A DNA stretch of 64,000 nt. Origin: Parabacteroides goldsteinii. GTDB taxonomy: Bacteria > Bacteroidota > Bacteroidia > Bacteroidales > Tannerellaceae. Each line of letters opens with the position of its first letter. The first letter of the stretch is position 1. Location of the stretch: positions 146,174 through 210,173 of the forward strand of contig NZ_JADNBB010000003.1 of assembly GCF_015550595.1 (NCBI RefSeq), in the 5' to 3' direction. The position numbers and the translations under genes were made by a program. The notes beneath the pieces are model-generated. The model ran no database searches, was not told where the DNA came from, and was given only the letters and a program-made list of their open reading frames with translations. Of the stretch, positions 34,183 to 43,116 are shown one piece after another.

Positions 34183-36600
34183 TTAATGATTCGTTCCTTC
34201 AAAGAGGTCGTGATCTTCCTTCTTCTGCGAAGATTTTGCTTTAAAGTTATTGAAGGTGTAACTTAACGTCAGAGTAATAAGCGGATAATTCGGACGGATG
34301 CGAGTAATCGATTGCAAGTCGGATGTGGTGATCTTACTTACATAACGGGCCGAGTTGAAAACGTCACGAAAAACCAGTGTAGCCGAAAGTTTACGTTTCA
34401 TCAACTGCTGACGGACCGCCAGGTTGACATACCAGAAAGCATCCGTACGTCCCTGAGTAGTAACAGAAGGCCCCACAAAGTTTCCATCCAATTGGACACG
34501 GGTGGATTTACCCAGATCAAAAGCATTGTTCCAAATAATATCGTAGTTGGTACTTTTTTCGTTCGTGCCGTTCAACTTATACTGGTTCTTTACTTTATAA
34601 TGATACAGGCTACCGTTCAGATTCACATTCCACCAATGGGTCAACTGCACCTGGCCGCTCAGTTCCAGCCCGGTTGAATAATCGTGACCGACATTGGCCA
34701 TAGAGTCGAGCGTTACACCTGCTTCATAAGGGACACGCAGACGTTCGATCTTATCTTTACGGCTACGATGGAACACTGTGGCGGAAACGGTATGTTCGCC
34801 TATATTCTTCTTATAGTTGAGTTCAAAGGAGTTAATGTATTCGGAACGGATATCCGGATTACCGATCTCCGCAGAGTAGTAATCGCGATAAGTAATATAA
34901 GGTTCCATAAAGAAAAGCTCCGGTCGCGTGATACGGCGTGAATAGGAAGCCATCAGCTTATGATCTTTCGGGAAAGTATATCCTAAATGAACTGAAGGGA
35001 AGAATTCGAACTTATTATATTCACGATCCTTGCCGGGGATAGAACTACGAAGCACACGGTGTGTATGTTCCCCTCTTACCCCTGCCTGAAAATCGAATGA
35101 TTTATAACTATCCCCCACAATAGCATAGATCGAATTGATCCCGTGCTGGAAATAGAAGGTATTATAAATATCATCGCGCCAGTAGAATTCTTTTTTCTCC
35201 GGACTCCAGAACTGCATGCTGTAATCGCCATCCTCCAGATAAGAAAAATATTGGTAACCGGCTTCGATATGTCCGGTCTTGCTATACGGATAGATGTAAT
35301 CAAGGTTCCCACGCACCGTCCAACGATGTTCGTCTTCCCAGGCACGGTGACCTTGTTCACGTTCATTCTTTTTATTGAACAGGTCGCTCTGGAAATATTC
35401 CATGGCATCGCCACCATATTTGAGGTAAAAGCTGCCGGTCAGTTGGTGACCTTTATCATTGAATTTATGATCGAAGCCTACGTTTCCCTGGAAATATGTT
35501 TCGTGGAGATCGTAATCGTCGCGACTGTAATAATCACCGTTAGCAAAAGGTTTATCATCGACTACACGTTCTTCGGTATAATCCAGGTCTCCTTTGCGGG
35601 TACGTCCGCCGTAGCCACCTTCCAGATCTACATTGAAGGTTGTGTTAGGTAATGTATACATCCAGCCGGCTTTCAGAGAATAGTTGAAGTTATTACTTTC
35701 GCGTGGACCGTTGGAATGTGATGTCGTTGCTGTATCGGCTACGATCGTTGTCTTTTCCTGATCGAAATGGCTTTTACGCAAACGGTCGGTCCATCCACCT
35801 CCGAAATACAAACGGGAAGCTTTGTTCTGCTGGGTTAGTAAGAAGTCTACCCCCCGGGAGAGAAAAGTACTTCCGGTCAGGTTGACCATACCGCTGAACC
35901 CATGTTGTGCATGCTTCTTTGTAATAATATTGATGATACCCACATCGCCTCCCGTATCATGCCGCGCAGAGGGCGTTGTGATGATCTCTATGTTTTCAAT
36001 ATGTCCGGAAGGTATTTGTTCCAAAGCCTGCGTACCACTGAATACACTTGGCTTTCCGTCCACATAAACTGTAAATCCTGTGCTTCCGCGGAAGGATACT
36101 TCCCCTTCTGCATCTACACGGATAGACGGTGTATTCTCCAAGATATCGACAGCCGTACCGCCGCTTGCCAGCATATTCGACGAAGCTTCGATCACTTTCT
36201 TATCCAGTTTGTATATTACCTGCTTCTTTTGGGCTACCACTTCAACCTCTGCCAGGCCTACTTCCAGCGGATTCATGGCAATCGTACCCAGATCGACCAC
36301 TGAAGACGAAGAGGATAAGACAATATCCGGCCGGGTAAACAGGTCGTAACCTACCAGACGGATCATCAGGCTATATTCACCGTTTTTTACTTCTGCAATT
36401 CCAAAGCTACCATCCATATCGGGTAAAGCATGGAACACAGGATTAGTATCTCCTTTCTTAAAAAGAAGAACATCTGCAAAATCTAATGGCTTATTGGTCC
36501 CGGCATCCACAATTTTTCCCTTAATACGGGATATCGGAGCGGCAGTTGCAGACAGAGAAACACACAATAAGGTCACAATGAGATAAAAACACTTCTTCAT
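34183..36600 (-). CDS. TonB-dependent-receptor-like outer membrane beta-barrel protein
   Basis: An 805-residue outer-membrane protein. It has a signal peptide (MKKCFYLIVTLLCVSLSATA), an N-terminal carboxypeptidase-regulatory-like domain (about 25-105, RIKGKIVDAGTNKPLDFADV), a plug-like domain (GTAVDILENTPSIRVD, VYVDGKPS, IITTPSARHDTGGDVGIINII) and a C-terminal barrel of the OMP_b-brl_3 type from about 240. It is not a SusC protein: there is no SusD partner and the length is shorter. It may import a metal chelate or peptide; the ligand is unknown. A -7-like TATCTTCG on the minus strand at 36632 precedes it. Confidence 0.85.
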   Translation of the reverse strand: MKKCFYLIVTLLCVSLSATAAPISRIKGKIVDAGTNKPLDFADVLLFKKGDTNPVFHALPDMDGSFGIAEVKNGEYSLMIRLVGYDLFTRPDIVLSSSSSVVDLGTIAMNPLEVGLAEVEVVAQKKQVIYKLDKKVIEASSNMLASGGTAVDILENTPSIRVDAEGEVSFRGSTGFTVYVDGKPSVFSGTQALEQIPSGHIENIEIITTPSARHDTGGDVGIINIITKKHAQHGFSGMVNLTGSTFLSRGVDFLLTQQNKASRLYFGGGWTDRLRKSHFDQEKTTIVADTATTSHSNGPRESNNFNYSLKAGWMYTLPNTTFNVDLEGGYGGRTRKGDLDYTEERVVDDKPFANGDYYSRDDYDLHETYFQGNVGFDHKFNDKGHQLTGSFYLKYGGDAMEYFQSDLFNKKNEREQGHRAWEDEHRWTVRGNLDYIYPYSKTGHIEAGYQYFSYLEDGDYSMQFWSPEKKEFYWRDDIYNTFYFQHGINSIYAIVGDSYKSFDFQAGVRGEHTHRVLRSSIPGKDREYNKFEFFPSVHLGYTFPKDHKLMASYSRRITRPELFFMEPYITYRDYYSAEIGNPDIRSEYINSFELNYKKNIGEHTVSATVFHRSRKDKIERLRVPYEAGVTLDSMANVGHDYSTGLELSGQVQLTHWWNVNLNGSLYHYKVKNQYKLNGTNEKSTNYDIIWNNAFDLGKSTRVQLDGNFVGPSVTTQGRTDAFWYVNLAVRQQLMKRKLSATLVFRDVFNSARYVSKITTSDLQSITRIRPNYPLITLTLSYTFNNFKAKSSQKKEDHDLFEGTNH

Positions 36601-36631
36601 TTCTTCACATCAGTCAATTGTTAACAAGTCA

Positions 36632-36639
36632 CGAAGATA
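36632..36639 (-). promoter_or_regulatory. -7-like element for the barrel-protein gene
   Basis: The minus strand reads TATCTTCG, one base off TAnnTTTG, 31 bp upstream of the start codon. No -33 element is evident. Confidence 0.35.
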
Positions 36640-36671
36640 GTATTTTCATCACTTCTTTGCAATTATTCAGG

Positions 36672-37748
36672 CTATTTCTCTAATAAATGCAGATATTTGC
36701 CATATCCCTCCTCTTCCATTTTATCTTTGGGAATAAACCGCAGGGAAGCACTATTAATGCAATAACGTAATCCACCCAGTTCGGACGGACCATCGGTAAA
36801 CACATGTCCCAAGTGAGCATCACCTGTATGACTGCGCACTTCTACCCGTGTCATTCCATGGGATTTATCGAGGTTTTCCTTTATCAAATTCTTGTCGATT
36901 GGTTTAGAAAAGCTGGGCCAACCGCAACCGGAATCGAATTTATCGGCAGATATAAACAAAGGTTCTCCTGTGGTAATATCGACATAAATACCTTCGCGGA
37001 ATTCATTCCAATATTCGTTACGGAAAGGATGTTCGGTTGCGTTCTTTTGGGTTACGGCATACTGCTCGTCCGATAATGTCTTACGCAAAGTGGCATCATC
37101 CGGTTTCTGGTAAGTAACCCCTTTGACTGCATGGACATTCGCTTTTTTGGCATACTCAAACAATGACGGATCAATATGACAATATCCTCCCGGATTTTTA
37201 TCCAAGTAATCCTGATGATATCCCTCTGCTTTATAGAAATTAGACAAAGGCTCCACTTCGACTACAATCGGTTTCTTATAGTTTACGGACAAATCTTTTA
37301 TTACCTGCACTATTATTGGCAGATTATTTTTGTCAGTATAGTAAATTCCAGTACGGTATTGTGTACCTCGATCACCTCCTTGGCGATTCAGGCTGGTCGG
37401 ATCGATCGTCTTAAAATAGAGGTCTATCAGAAGTGCAAGGTCTACTTCCTGTGGATCATAACTTACTTTTACGGTTTCGGCAAAACCTGTATCACCTGTA
37501 CAAACTTGCTGATAGGTCGGATTTGTCGTATGACCGTTGGCATAACCCACTTCTGTACTTTTCACACCGTTGATCTGTTTCATGAAATGCTCTGTGCCCC
37601 AGAAACAACCTCCTGCAAAGTATATTTCACTTAGATTCTTCATTGACATATCATTTTGTTTATTTGATTTTTTACTTGTTTCATTTTGTGCATTACACAT
37701 AAATACACCACTTATCATTAATACTAGAGCTATAACTACATTCTTCAT
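36672..37748 (-). CDS. msrAB: Exported MsrA-MsrB fusion methionine sulfoxide reductase
   Basis: From ATG 37748 the protein has 358 residues; a longer frame begins with TTG at 37805 inside the promoter. A signal peptide ([20 protein letters not shown]) directs it out of the cytoplasm. MsrA follows with catalytic Cys48 in [10 protein letters not shown] and the [10 protein letters not shown] region. MsrB occupies about 210-350, with the resolving Cys in SGCGWPSF and the catalytic Cys in [14 protein letters not shown]. MsrB lacks the two zinc-binding CxxC motifs, as in the PilB-type fusions. It repairs R- and S-methionine sulfoxide in exported proteins. The order MsrA then MsrB matches PilB without its thioredoxin domain. 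Confidence 0.92.
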   Translation of the reverse strand: MKNVVIALVLMISGVFMCNAQNETSKKSNKQNDMSMKNLSEIYFAGGCFWGTEHFMKQINGVKSTEVGYANGHTTNPTYQQVCTGDTGFAETVKVSYDPQEVDLALLIDLYFKTIDPTSLNRQGGDRGTQYRTGIYYTDKNNLPIIVQVIKDLSVNYKKPIVVEVEPLSNFYKAEGYHQDYLDKNPGGYCHIDPSLFEYAKKANVHAVKGVTYQKPDDATLRKTLSDEQYAVTQKNATEHPFRNEYWNEFREGIYVDITTGEPLFISADKFDSGCGWPSFSKPIDKNLIKENLDKSHGMTRVEVRSHTGDAHLGHVFTDGPSELGGLRYCINSASLRFIPKDKMEEEGYGKYLHLLEK

Positions 37749-37802
37749 AAATCTTGAATATATATGATTTGTATTCCTATTCTCTGAAAAGAATGTTACA
37801 CA

Positions 37803-37810
37803 CAAATATA
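37803..37810 (-). promoter_or_regulatory. -7 element for msrAB
   Basis: The minus strand reads TATATTTG, an exact TAnnTTTG match 54 bp before ATG 37748. It fixes the start codon choice, since the TTG alternative would lie upstream of the transcript. Confidence 0.55.
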
Positions 37811-37897
37811 AAACAAAAATTAGCCCCGAAAGGTTAACAATCCCCGGATATCTGATAATTTAAAATAGATAAAATGATAGGAATAAAAGAAATTACG

Positions 37898-37985
37898 CGG
37901 AGAGAGCGGGATTCGAACCCGCGAAACCCTTTAGGGGTTTACACGCTTTCCAGGCGTGCCTCTTCAACCACTCGAGCATCTCTCC
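37898..37985 (-). tRNA. tRNA-Ser (GGA)
   Basis: The minus strand folds as a class II tRNA: acceptor GGAGAGA/TCTCTCC, anticodon stem-loop ACGCCTGGAAAGCGT with anticodon GGA, a long variable arm (AACCCCTAAAGGGTT) and T-loop GGTTCGAATCC. The discriminator base is G, as needed for SerRS. CCA is not encoded. Length 88 nt. Confidence 0.95.
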
Positions 37986-38053
37986 TTTTGGGAAGGTTGG
38001 AGAAGGACATACAGCCCTCCATAAAATAAAAAAGCAGCTTTTATGCTGCTTTG

Positions 38054-38138
38054 CGGAGAGATAGGGATTCGAACCCCAGGAACCTCTCGGTTCAACGGTT
38101 TTCAAGACCGCCGCAATCGACCACTCTGCCATCTCTCC
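38054..38138 (-). tRNA. tRNA-Ser (TGA)
   Basis: Class II tRNA on the minus strand with the same GGAGAGA/TCTCTCC acceptor stem, anticodon TGA in GCGGTCTTGAAAACCGT, a long variable arm and T-loop GGTTCGAATCC. The discriminator is G and CCA is not encoded. It lies 68 bp upstream of tRNA-Ser(GGA); both are probably transcribed from the promoter at 38213. Confidence 0.95.
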
Positions 38139-38212
38139 AATAAATCAAAATTAACGCCAAAACCTTTTCCAGTCTTGCTTTTCAATGCCTTGGCCTCTCT
38201 TGTTTACGGGTG

Positions 38213-38244
38213 CAAAAGTAGAGAAAAGAATAATACGTTCCAAA
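38213..38244 (-). promoter_or_regulatory. Promoter of the tRNA-Ser pair
   Basis: The minus strand reads TTTG (38241-38244), 20 bp, TACTTTTG (38213-38220): both consensus elements at ideal spacing. The -7 box is about 75 bp before the tRNA-Ser(TGA) 5' end. Confidence 0.75.
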
Positions 38245-38330
38245 TATTTAGGAACTATTTTCTATATTTTTTTCTTTTTCAATTGATACAAAGCTTCCTC
38301 ATATCATTTAAGTTTCTTATAATCTTAGTA

Positions 38331-39296
38331 TTATAAGTTACAGATCAGTTCGCGTTGCTTTTCAAAAAATAGTATTCGTTGTCTTTCTCCACTTACCGAA
38401 ATCATAATAGAAGAACGGATCAGCGCACGTAGCCATTTGCGTAACTTATCGTAAGTACCTTCATCAAGCGAAGCTACCGAACTGAGTATAAAGGTTTTTA
38501 TCATACTTATATGATAATTTTTCACCTGTACACACCAATAACTAGTATCAAAATTAACGCTCGATATATAAAGAAAAACTTTATTTCCGGTCTCCTCAAA
38601 ATAGCCATGGGTAGCTAGTGCTTCCATTTCATTGAGAAGCCTCAACAACTCTTCTTTCAGCAATCTTACTTCTTCAACTGTAATCAGATGGATGCTCTGA
38701 AAATAATTGATATCATTCACCAAATAATGAAAAATCAAAGGATCAAGTATGTAGTAAGTATTCCGGATGTATCTCGACTCGCCTACCCCTGCCAACTGTA
38801 TTCCTTCAAAACGTTCCGTTACATCAATGTCCTGAAAACGTTTTGACTTTCCGGGACCTCCACACTGATACATCCACTTGAAAAGATAAAAACGGGAGAT
38901 ATACTTATATTTCATGTAGAGTTGTTGCGGAAGGATATTCGTACAATCGATTAGTTCAGATTGCTCATCCTCACGTGCCAAACCAAGTATATCAATATAT
39001 TGCTCAAGCATTTCGTAATCGATATCGACCGGATTTACAAAGTCTACCAGTTTTAATTGAAACGGTTTGCTTTTTGCAGTTACCGTACCGATCAGATTAT
39101 CTAAAGAAATTCCGAATTCATTCGCTATTGTGACAATCTCTGCAAATGTAAAAGCGACCTCTCCTCTTAAACGCCTGTAAACTGCCTCCTTTTCGATACA
39201 CAACAAATCGACTAGTGTATTCACAAGGACTGTTCTCTGGGGGATTTTCTCTCTGACCGCATTGAGAAGATTATCATACAAAAGATCCTTTTTCAT
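38331..39296 (-). CDS. Putative HTH-containing regulator, Bacteroidales-specific
   Basis: A 321-residue protein I cannot name. Residues about 20-70 (LVDLLCIEKEAVYRRLRGEV, FTFAEIVTIANEFGISLDNL) resemble a XRE/CI-like helix-turn-helix in which the second helix reads AVYRRLRG. The remaining 240 residues are mixed helix/strand, rich in aromatic residues, with no transmembrane span; this may be an effector domain. The gene is monocistronic and precedes the tRNA-Ser genes with little gap. A minus-strand TATCTTTG at 39346 is its likely -7 element. Confidence 0.55.
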   Translation of the reverse strand: MKKDLLYDNLLNAVREKIPQRTVLVNTLVDLLCIEKEAVYRRLRGEVAFTFAEIVTIANEFGISLDNLIGTVTAKSKPFQLKLVDFVNPVDIDYEMLEQYIDILGLAREDEQSELIDCTNILPQQLYMKYKYISRFYLFKWMYQCGGPGKSKRFQDIDVTERFEGIQLAGVGESRYIRNTYYILDPLIFHYLVNDINYFQSIHLITVEEVRLLKEELLRLLNEMEALATHGYFEETGNKVFLYISSVNFDTSYWCVQVKNYHISMIKTFILSSVASLDEGTYDKLRKWLRALIRSSIMISVSGERQRILFFEKQRELICNL

Positions 39297-39345
39297 GCCA
39301 CAGAATTATAAGTTTTGATATTAATAGACTCACCGTTTTCTCACG

Positions 39346-39353
39346 CAAAGATA
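39346..39353 (-). promoter_or_regulatory. -7 element for the HTH protein gene
   Basis: The minus strand reads TATCTTTG, an exact TAnnTTTG match 49 bp before the start codon. No good -33 motif is seen. Confidence 0.5.
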
Positions 39354-39844
39354 AATAAGGAACTTATAAAAATGACTCTTAATAACCTGACAATAGGACA
39401 ATTGCCATCTAAAAAAAGACTAATAAAACAAGTAGCCTTTGAATTTGGGCGACCCTATAAAATGGGGTTCCTTCGTTAATAATACATAACCCTCTTCACA
39501 TAAAAGTTTATAAAGTATTTATAATTACATGCTGCTCCTCAAATTTGCAACTATGATCCTATTGGGAATCTTTTCCCGTATTACATTCAGGATAGTATCA
39601 GCATCATTTTATCTATATCAAAACAACTAAAAGATTATAGTTTATCATTTTTAATGACAGAAATCGTAACATTTTCAAGAAGGCTCCCTAATTCATCAAA
39701 ATAGGCGGTAAATAAATTCCTACTTTTTTCAGTTTGCTATTTATATATACTTAAATACTTGCTATCAGGCGTCTTTTATCAAAAAGATCGCAAAGATTAT
39801 CGCGAACCAGTAATTATAAAGCGGTAAAAAGGGGATGCTGCTTT
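39354..39844. other. Gene-free interval
   Basis: About 490 bp between the HTH gene promoter and the hairpin at 39845 hold no credible open frame, tRNA or tandem repeat. The base composition is AT-rich. I see no TAnnTTTG element on the plus strand that would serve a small RNA here. Confidence 0.5.
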
Positions 39845-39904
39845 AAAGGGCTGTCCGTTTTGATAACAGGTTGTGAAATCTACAAAACGGCGGCCCTTTT
39901 TCTT
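39845..39904 (+). terminator. Terminator-like hairpin with U-tract
   Basis: Arms AAAGGGC...CGTTTTG (39845-39862) and CAAAACGG..GGCCCTTT (39883-39899) pair with one internal bulge over a loop of about 20 nt. TTTTTCTTTC follows. No gene on the plus strand ends here, since the nearest upstream plus-strand gene ends at 34175. It may end an unannotated small RNA or act as an attenuator ahead of the lipoprotein gene. Confidence 0.5.
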
Positions 39905-39955
39905 TCATAGATTAAAAGACATTGTTTATCTTCGTAAACTAAAATTATACAACAC

Positions 39956-40480
39956 ATGAATATCAATAAAATATATCTATTCATATTCTCACTGTCTCTC
40001 CTACTTTCTTCCTGTATCAAAGAGAATGGAGACGAAAGCTCCATTAACTACGTCAATATCAACGACCAAGTCCCTCCATTTGCCGTAGAGGATGCCCAAG
40101 AGGAAACATTCAACTCTAAACAGTTTCTCGGCAAAGAGTCTTTACTGGTGTTTTTCGGAACATATTGCCCTGACTGCAAAAAGGTATTGCCAGTGATAGA
40201 AGAAGTATGGAAAGAACTAAAAGACGACCCTAAATTTTTATTGGTAACGATCTCACGTGAAGAACCAACCGAAACCGTATCCAGATACTGGAAAGACAAT
40301 CAATTTACAATGCCTTTCTATATAGATCCTACCCATGGTGACGTTTTCTCTCTCTTTGCCAACAATACAATCCCGCGAATCTATGTTATTAATCCGGATA
40401 ACAAAGTTGTCTGGATGTCTGTTGAATCTCTGGATATTTCCGCCAAAGAGTTGATTCAGAAGATTAAAGGATCAAAATAG
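39956..40480 (+). CDS. TlpA/thioredoxin-like lipoprotein
   Basis: A 174-residue lipoprotein with signal peptide and lipobox LLLSSC (Cys20). A thioredoxin fold of the TlpA/ResA type follows: FLGKESLLVFFGTYCPDCKKV with active-site CPDC at residues 71-74, and the cis-Pro region NTIPRIYVINPDN. It would act as a thiol-disulfide reductase or oxidase in the periplasm or at the outer membrane. A -7-like TATCTTCG (39927-39934) lies 22 bp before the start. The transcript ends at the strong shared hairpin at 40506. Confidence 0.87.
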   Translation: MNINKIYLFIFSLSLLLSSCIKENGDESSINYVNINDQVPPFAVEDAQEETFNSKQFLGKESLLVFFGTYCPDCKKVLPVIEEVWKELKDDPKFLLVTISREEPTETVSRYWKDNQFTMPFYIDPTHGDVFSLFANNTIPRIYVINPDNKVVWMSVESLDISAKELIQKIKGSK

Positions 40481-40505
40481 AAGAGTAACCGTATAAAAAC
40501 AAAAA

Positions 40506-40549
40506 TGTCCGTAAAATTAATCTCTACAATTAATTTTACGGACAACTTT
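40506..40549. terminator. Bidirectional terminator
   Basis: A perfect 16-bp inverted repeat (40506-40521 and 40529-40544) with a 7-nt loop is followed by TTTTT on the plus strand and by TTTTTGTTTTT on the minus strand. It serves both the thioredoxin-like gene and the convergent tRNA cluster. Confidence 0.9.
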
Positions 40550-40558
40550 TTATAAGAA

Positions 40559-40645
40559 TGGTGCGTAGAATGAGACTCGAACTCACACGCCGTAACCGGC
40601 ACTACCCCCTCAAAGTAGCGTGTATACCAATTTCACCACCTACGC
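40559..40645 (-). tRNA. tRNA-Leu (GAG)
   Basis: Class II tRNA on the minus strand. Acceptor GCGTAGG pairs with TCTACGC, D-arm contains AATTGGTA, the anticodon loop TTGAGGG gives GAG, a long variable arm follows, and the T-loop is TTCGAGT. The discriminator is A, and a CCA end is encoded (40559-40561). Confidence 0.95.
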
Positions 40646-40648
40646 GAA

Positions 40649-40733
40649 TGGTGCCCAGAACAGGACTCGAACCTGCACGCCTTGCGACACACGCACCTGA
40701 AACGTGCGCGTCTACCAATTCCGCCACCTGGGC
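40649..40733 (-). tRNA. tRNA-Leu (CAG)
   Basis: Class II tRNA on the minus strand with acceptor GCCCAGG/TCTGGGC, D-arm AATTGGTA, anticodon CAG in the loop TTCAGGT, variable arm TGTCGCAAGGCG and T-loop GTTCGAGTC. Discriminator A and CCA are encoded. It sits 3 bp upstream of tRNA-Leu(GAG). Confidence 0.94.
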
Positions 40734-40782
40734 CTTTCCATTATATAAAAAAGGCGGCCTCTTACCGCTCTTATTATCTGAG

Positions 40783-40855
40783 AGCGAAAGACGGGATTCG
40801 AACCCGCGACCCTAACCTTGGCAAGGTTATGCTCTACCAACTGAGCTACTTTCGC
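40783..40855 (-). tRNA. tRNA-Gly (GCC)
   Basis: A 73-nt class I tRNA on the minus strand with acceptor GCGAAAG/CTTTCGC, D-arm AGCTCAGTTGGTAGAGC, anticodon stem-loop AACCTTGCCAAGGTT (anticodon GCC) and T-arm GCGGGTTCGAATCCCGT. The discriminator is T and CCA is not encoded. It is first in the Gly-Leu-Leu transcript. Confidence 0.97.
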
Positions 40856-40866
40856 GATAACGGGTG

Positions 40867-40897
40867 CAAAGATATAGGTATTTTTTTATTTTCCAAA
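40867..40897 (-). promoter_or_regulatory. Promoter of the tRNA Gly-Leu-Leu cluster
   Basis: The minus strand reads TTTG (40894-40897), 19 bp, TATCTTTG (40867-40874). Both elements are consensus, and tRNA-Gly begins 12 bp downstream of the -7 box. Confidence 0.8.
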
Positions 40898-40991
40898 ACC
40901 GGAAGATACTTTTTTTATACTAATTTTTCCTTCTTCACCCGTTCAAAATCCTATCTTATTTTAATACAGCAACTTCCAGTTGAAAAAAAAA

Positions 40992-41813
40992 TCAGATACA
41001 GGAAACCAATTCACTGAACAAAGTTGTCATAACAGCTGCAGCCTTGTTCGCTGCAACGATTACGTCAGCTCCGTCATTCACAAAATCGTCTGCAAAATGA
41101 TATCCTTCATTCGTGATAACCGACATTCCAAATACTCTTAACCCGGCGTGGCGCGCTACAATAACTTCAGGGACCGTACTCATACCGATGGCATCCCCTC
41201 CTACGCGACCATAAAAAGCATATTCGGAAGGAGTCTCAAAAGACGGACCGGTTAATCCGACATATACTCCTTTTTTCAAAGGAATGGCGTGTGAATCGGC
41301 AATCTCCTCCACCAAACGGACAAATTCGCGATCATAAGCACGGGTCATATCCGGAAAACGGGTTCCAAACAGCTCATTATTCGGACCGATCAACGGGTTC
41401 GGCATCATATTAATATGGTCACGAATGATCATCAGATCACCCACCTTGAAAGTATTGTTTATTCCACCGGCAGCATTCGACACCAACAGATTCTTAATAC
41501 CCAACAACTTCATTACACGAACCGGAAAAGTCACCTGCTGCATGGAATAGCCTTCATAATAATGGAAGCGTCCCTGCATGGCAAGTACCTGCTTTCCGCC
41601 TAACTTACCACAGATAAAGTTTCCTTTATGTCCTGCAGCAGTCGAATGCATGAAATGAGGGATTTCGGCATAAGGAATAACAATAGCCTCCTCTATCCGG
41701 TCGGCTAAAGACCCTAATCCACTACCCAGAATAATAGCTGTTTCCGGATTCCCGGTAATACGTGCAGCTATAAACGCTGCCGCTTCCTGATATTGTTCGT
41801 TCGTATAGTTCAT
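40992..41813 (-). CDS. punA: Purine nucleoside phosphorylase (class I, PunA-type)
   Basis: A 273-residue trimeric-type phosphorylase. Motifs: phosphate-binding GSGLGSLAD (from residue 30), [37 protein letters not shown], the purine-site region [13 protein letters not shown] and SVITNEGY. It splits guanosine/inosine and deoxy forms to base and (deoxy)ribose 1-phosphate. It follows the MTA/SAH deaminase by 46 bp; deamination of MTA or adenosine by that enzyme would yield substrates of this one (inference). It is the last gene of the four-gene run. Confidence 0.94.
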   Translation of the reverse strand: MNYTNEQYQEAAAFIAARITGNPETAIILGSGLGSLADRIEEAIVIPYAEIPHFMHSTAAGHKGNFICGKLGGKQVLAMQGRFHYYEGYSMQQVTFPVRVMKLLGIKNLLVSNAAGGINNTFKVGDLMIIRDHINMMPNPLIGPNNELFGTRFPDMTRAYDREFVRLVEEIADSHAIPLKKGVYVGLTGPSFETPSEYAFYGRVGGDAIGMSTVPEVIVARHAGLRVFGMSVITNEGYHFADDFVNDGADVIVAANKAAAVMTTLFSELVSCI

Positions 41814-41859
41814 AATATTTCTATTATCGACACATTGCCATATTGCCGTATCACATTAT

Positions 41860-43116
41860 TTATCGTTTCATTAAATCATAGGCAGTTTGAGCCGCACGTT
41901 CTATGATCTCATCTTCACCGGGTACTTTCTTGTTTTGCATCAGGACTTTTCCATTACAGATAACCGTATCGATACAATTACCATTGGCTGCATACACCAG
42001 GTTTGAGATAAAGTTGAAGTTCGGAGTAAATGCAGGTATATTCAAATCGACCAAAGATAAATCGGCAAGATAACCTTCTATTATCCGACCTGCTTTAAGA
42101 CCTGCAATAACAGCACCACTTTCCGTGGCTGAATGAAAGATATCACCGGCTGTAACAGCTTCCGGATCTTTCCGCCAGGCCTTTCCTAACAAAGAGGCTA
42201 ACTTCATGGCTTCAACCATATCCAGATTGTTAGAGGAAGAACAACCGTCCGTCCCTAGTCCGACTGTAATTCCGGCATTCAGCATTTCATTGTACTTGAA
42301 GTGCATACCTGATGCCAGCTTCATATTGGAAGCCGGATTATGGGCAACTTTAACTCCATGATCTGCCAGCATCCTTATTTCATCATTATCGATATAAATA
42401 CCGTGTGAAATAAGTAGTTTGGGAGATAATACACCCAATTTATACAGATAACGTACCGGCGTCAGTCCGAATTGTTTTACAGAGTTTTCCACTTCTCCTT
42501 CCGTTTCCGCCAGATGCAACTGAATCAAAACATTATGTTCTGTTGCAAAAGCATGCACCCACTGTAGTAATTCACCGGAAACAGTATAAATAGCATGCGG
42601 ACCGACAGAAAACTGAACACGCTTGCTGTATCTGTCCATCTCGTCATAAAGCTTCTGGACGGTCTTTTTACTTTTCTCTGCCAGTTCCGGTTGAAAGTGG
42701 TCAAAGCAGGCACTGGAAATAACGCCTCTGATACCCATCTCTTCTACAGCCTCTGCGGTTGCATGAAACTTATGGTACATATCAAAAAAAGTGGTTGTCC
42801 CGCTTTTTATCATTTCCAGACAAGCCAGTTTGGCTCCCCAATAAACATCCTCTTTTGTCAGCTTGGCTTCGTTAGGCCATATCTTTTCTTCCAGCCAGGG
42901 CATCAGCGGCATATCGTCACCAAAGCCACGAAACAAGGTCATTGCAGCATGACCATGTGTATTCACAAAACCGGGAATTACGGCTTTACGACGACCGTCT
43001 ATAACAGTATCGGCTGTTACAGGAAGATTTGCGCCTATCTGTTTGATATATTTGTTTTCTATATAAATATCGGTAGCAATTCCATTCAGTTCAACCTCTT
43101 TAATCAATATATTCAT
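41860..43116 (-). CDS. mtaD: 5'-methylthioadenosine/S-adenosylhomocysteine deaminase-type amidohydrolase
   Basis: A 418-residue cytosolic amidohydrolase of the TrzN/MtaD group. Metal ligands are His54 and His56 in NTHGHAAM, followed by FSVGPHAIYTV, LIQLHLAET and the GLGTDGCSSSN motif with the catalytic-site Asp. It hydrolyses the 6-amino group of MTA, SAH or adenosine-like compounds to the inosine form. Guanine- or chlorohydrolase-type activities are alternatives within the family. Its start overlaps the helicase stop by 4 bp, a sign of coupled translation. Confidence 0.87.
   Translation of the reverse strand: MNILIKEVELNGIATDIYIENKYIKQIGANLPVTADTVIDGRRKAVIPGFVNTHGHAAMTLFRGFGDDMPLMPWLEEKIWPNEAKLTKEDVYWGAKLACLEMIKSGTTTFFDMYHKFHATAEAVEEMGIRGVISSACFDHFQPELAEKSKKTVQKLYDEMDRYSKRVQFSVGPHAIYTVSGELLQWVHAFATEHNVLIQLHLAETEGEVENSVKQFGLTPVRYLYKLGVLSPKLLISHGIYIDNDEIRMLADHGVKVAHNPASNMKLASGMHFKYNEMLNAGITVGLGTDGCSSSNNLDMVEAMKLASLLGKAWRKDPEAVTAGDIFHSATESGAVIAGLKAGRIIEGYLADLSLVDLNIPAFTPNFNFISNLVYAANGNCIDTVICNGKVLMQNKKVPGEDEIIERAAQTAYDLMKR

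Noticed and set aside
38043-38336. Plus-strand open frame of 97 codons
   Set aside because: It runs through the tRNA-Ser(TGA) gene on the opposite strand and has no independent support.
40558-41017. Plus-strand open frames across the tRNA cluster
   Set aside because: The peptides (such as RTGLEPARLATHAPETC) are the well-known false translation of antisense tRNA genes.
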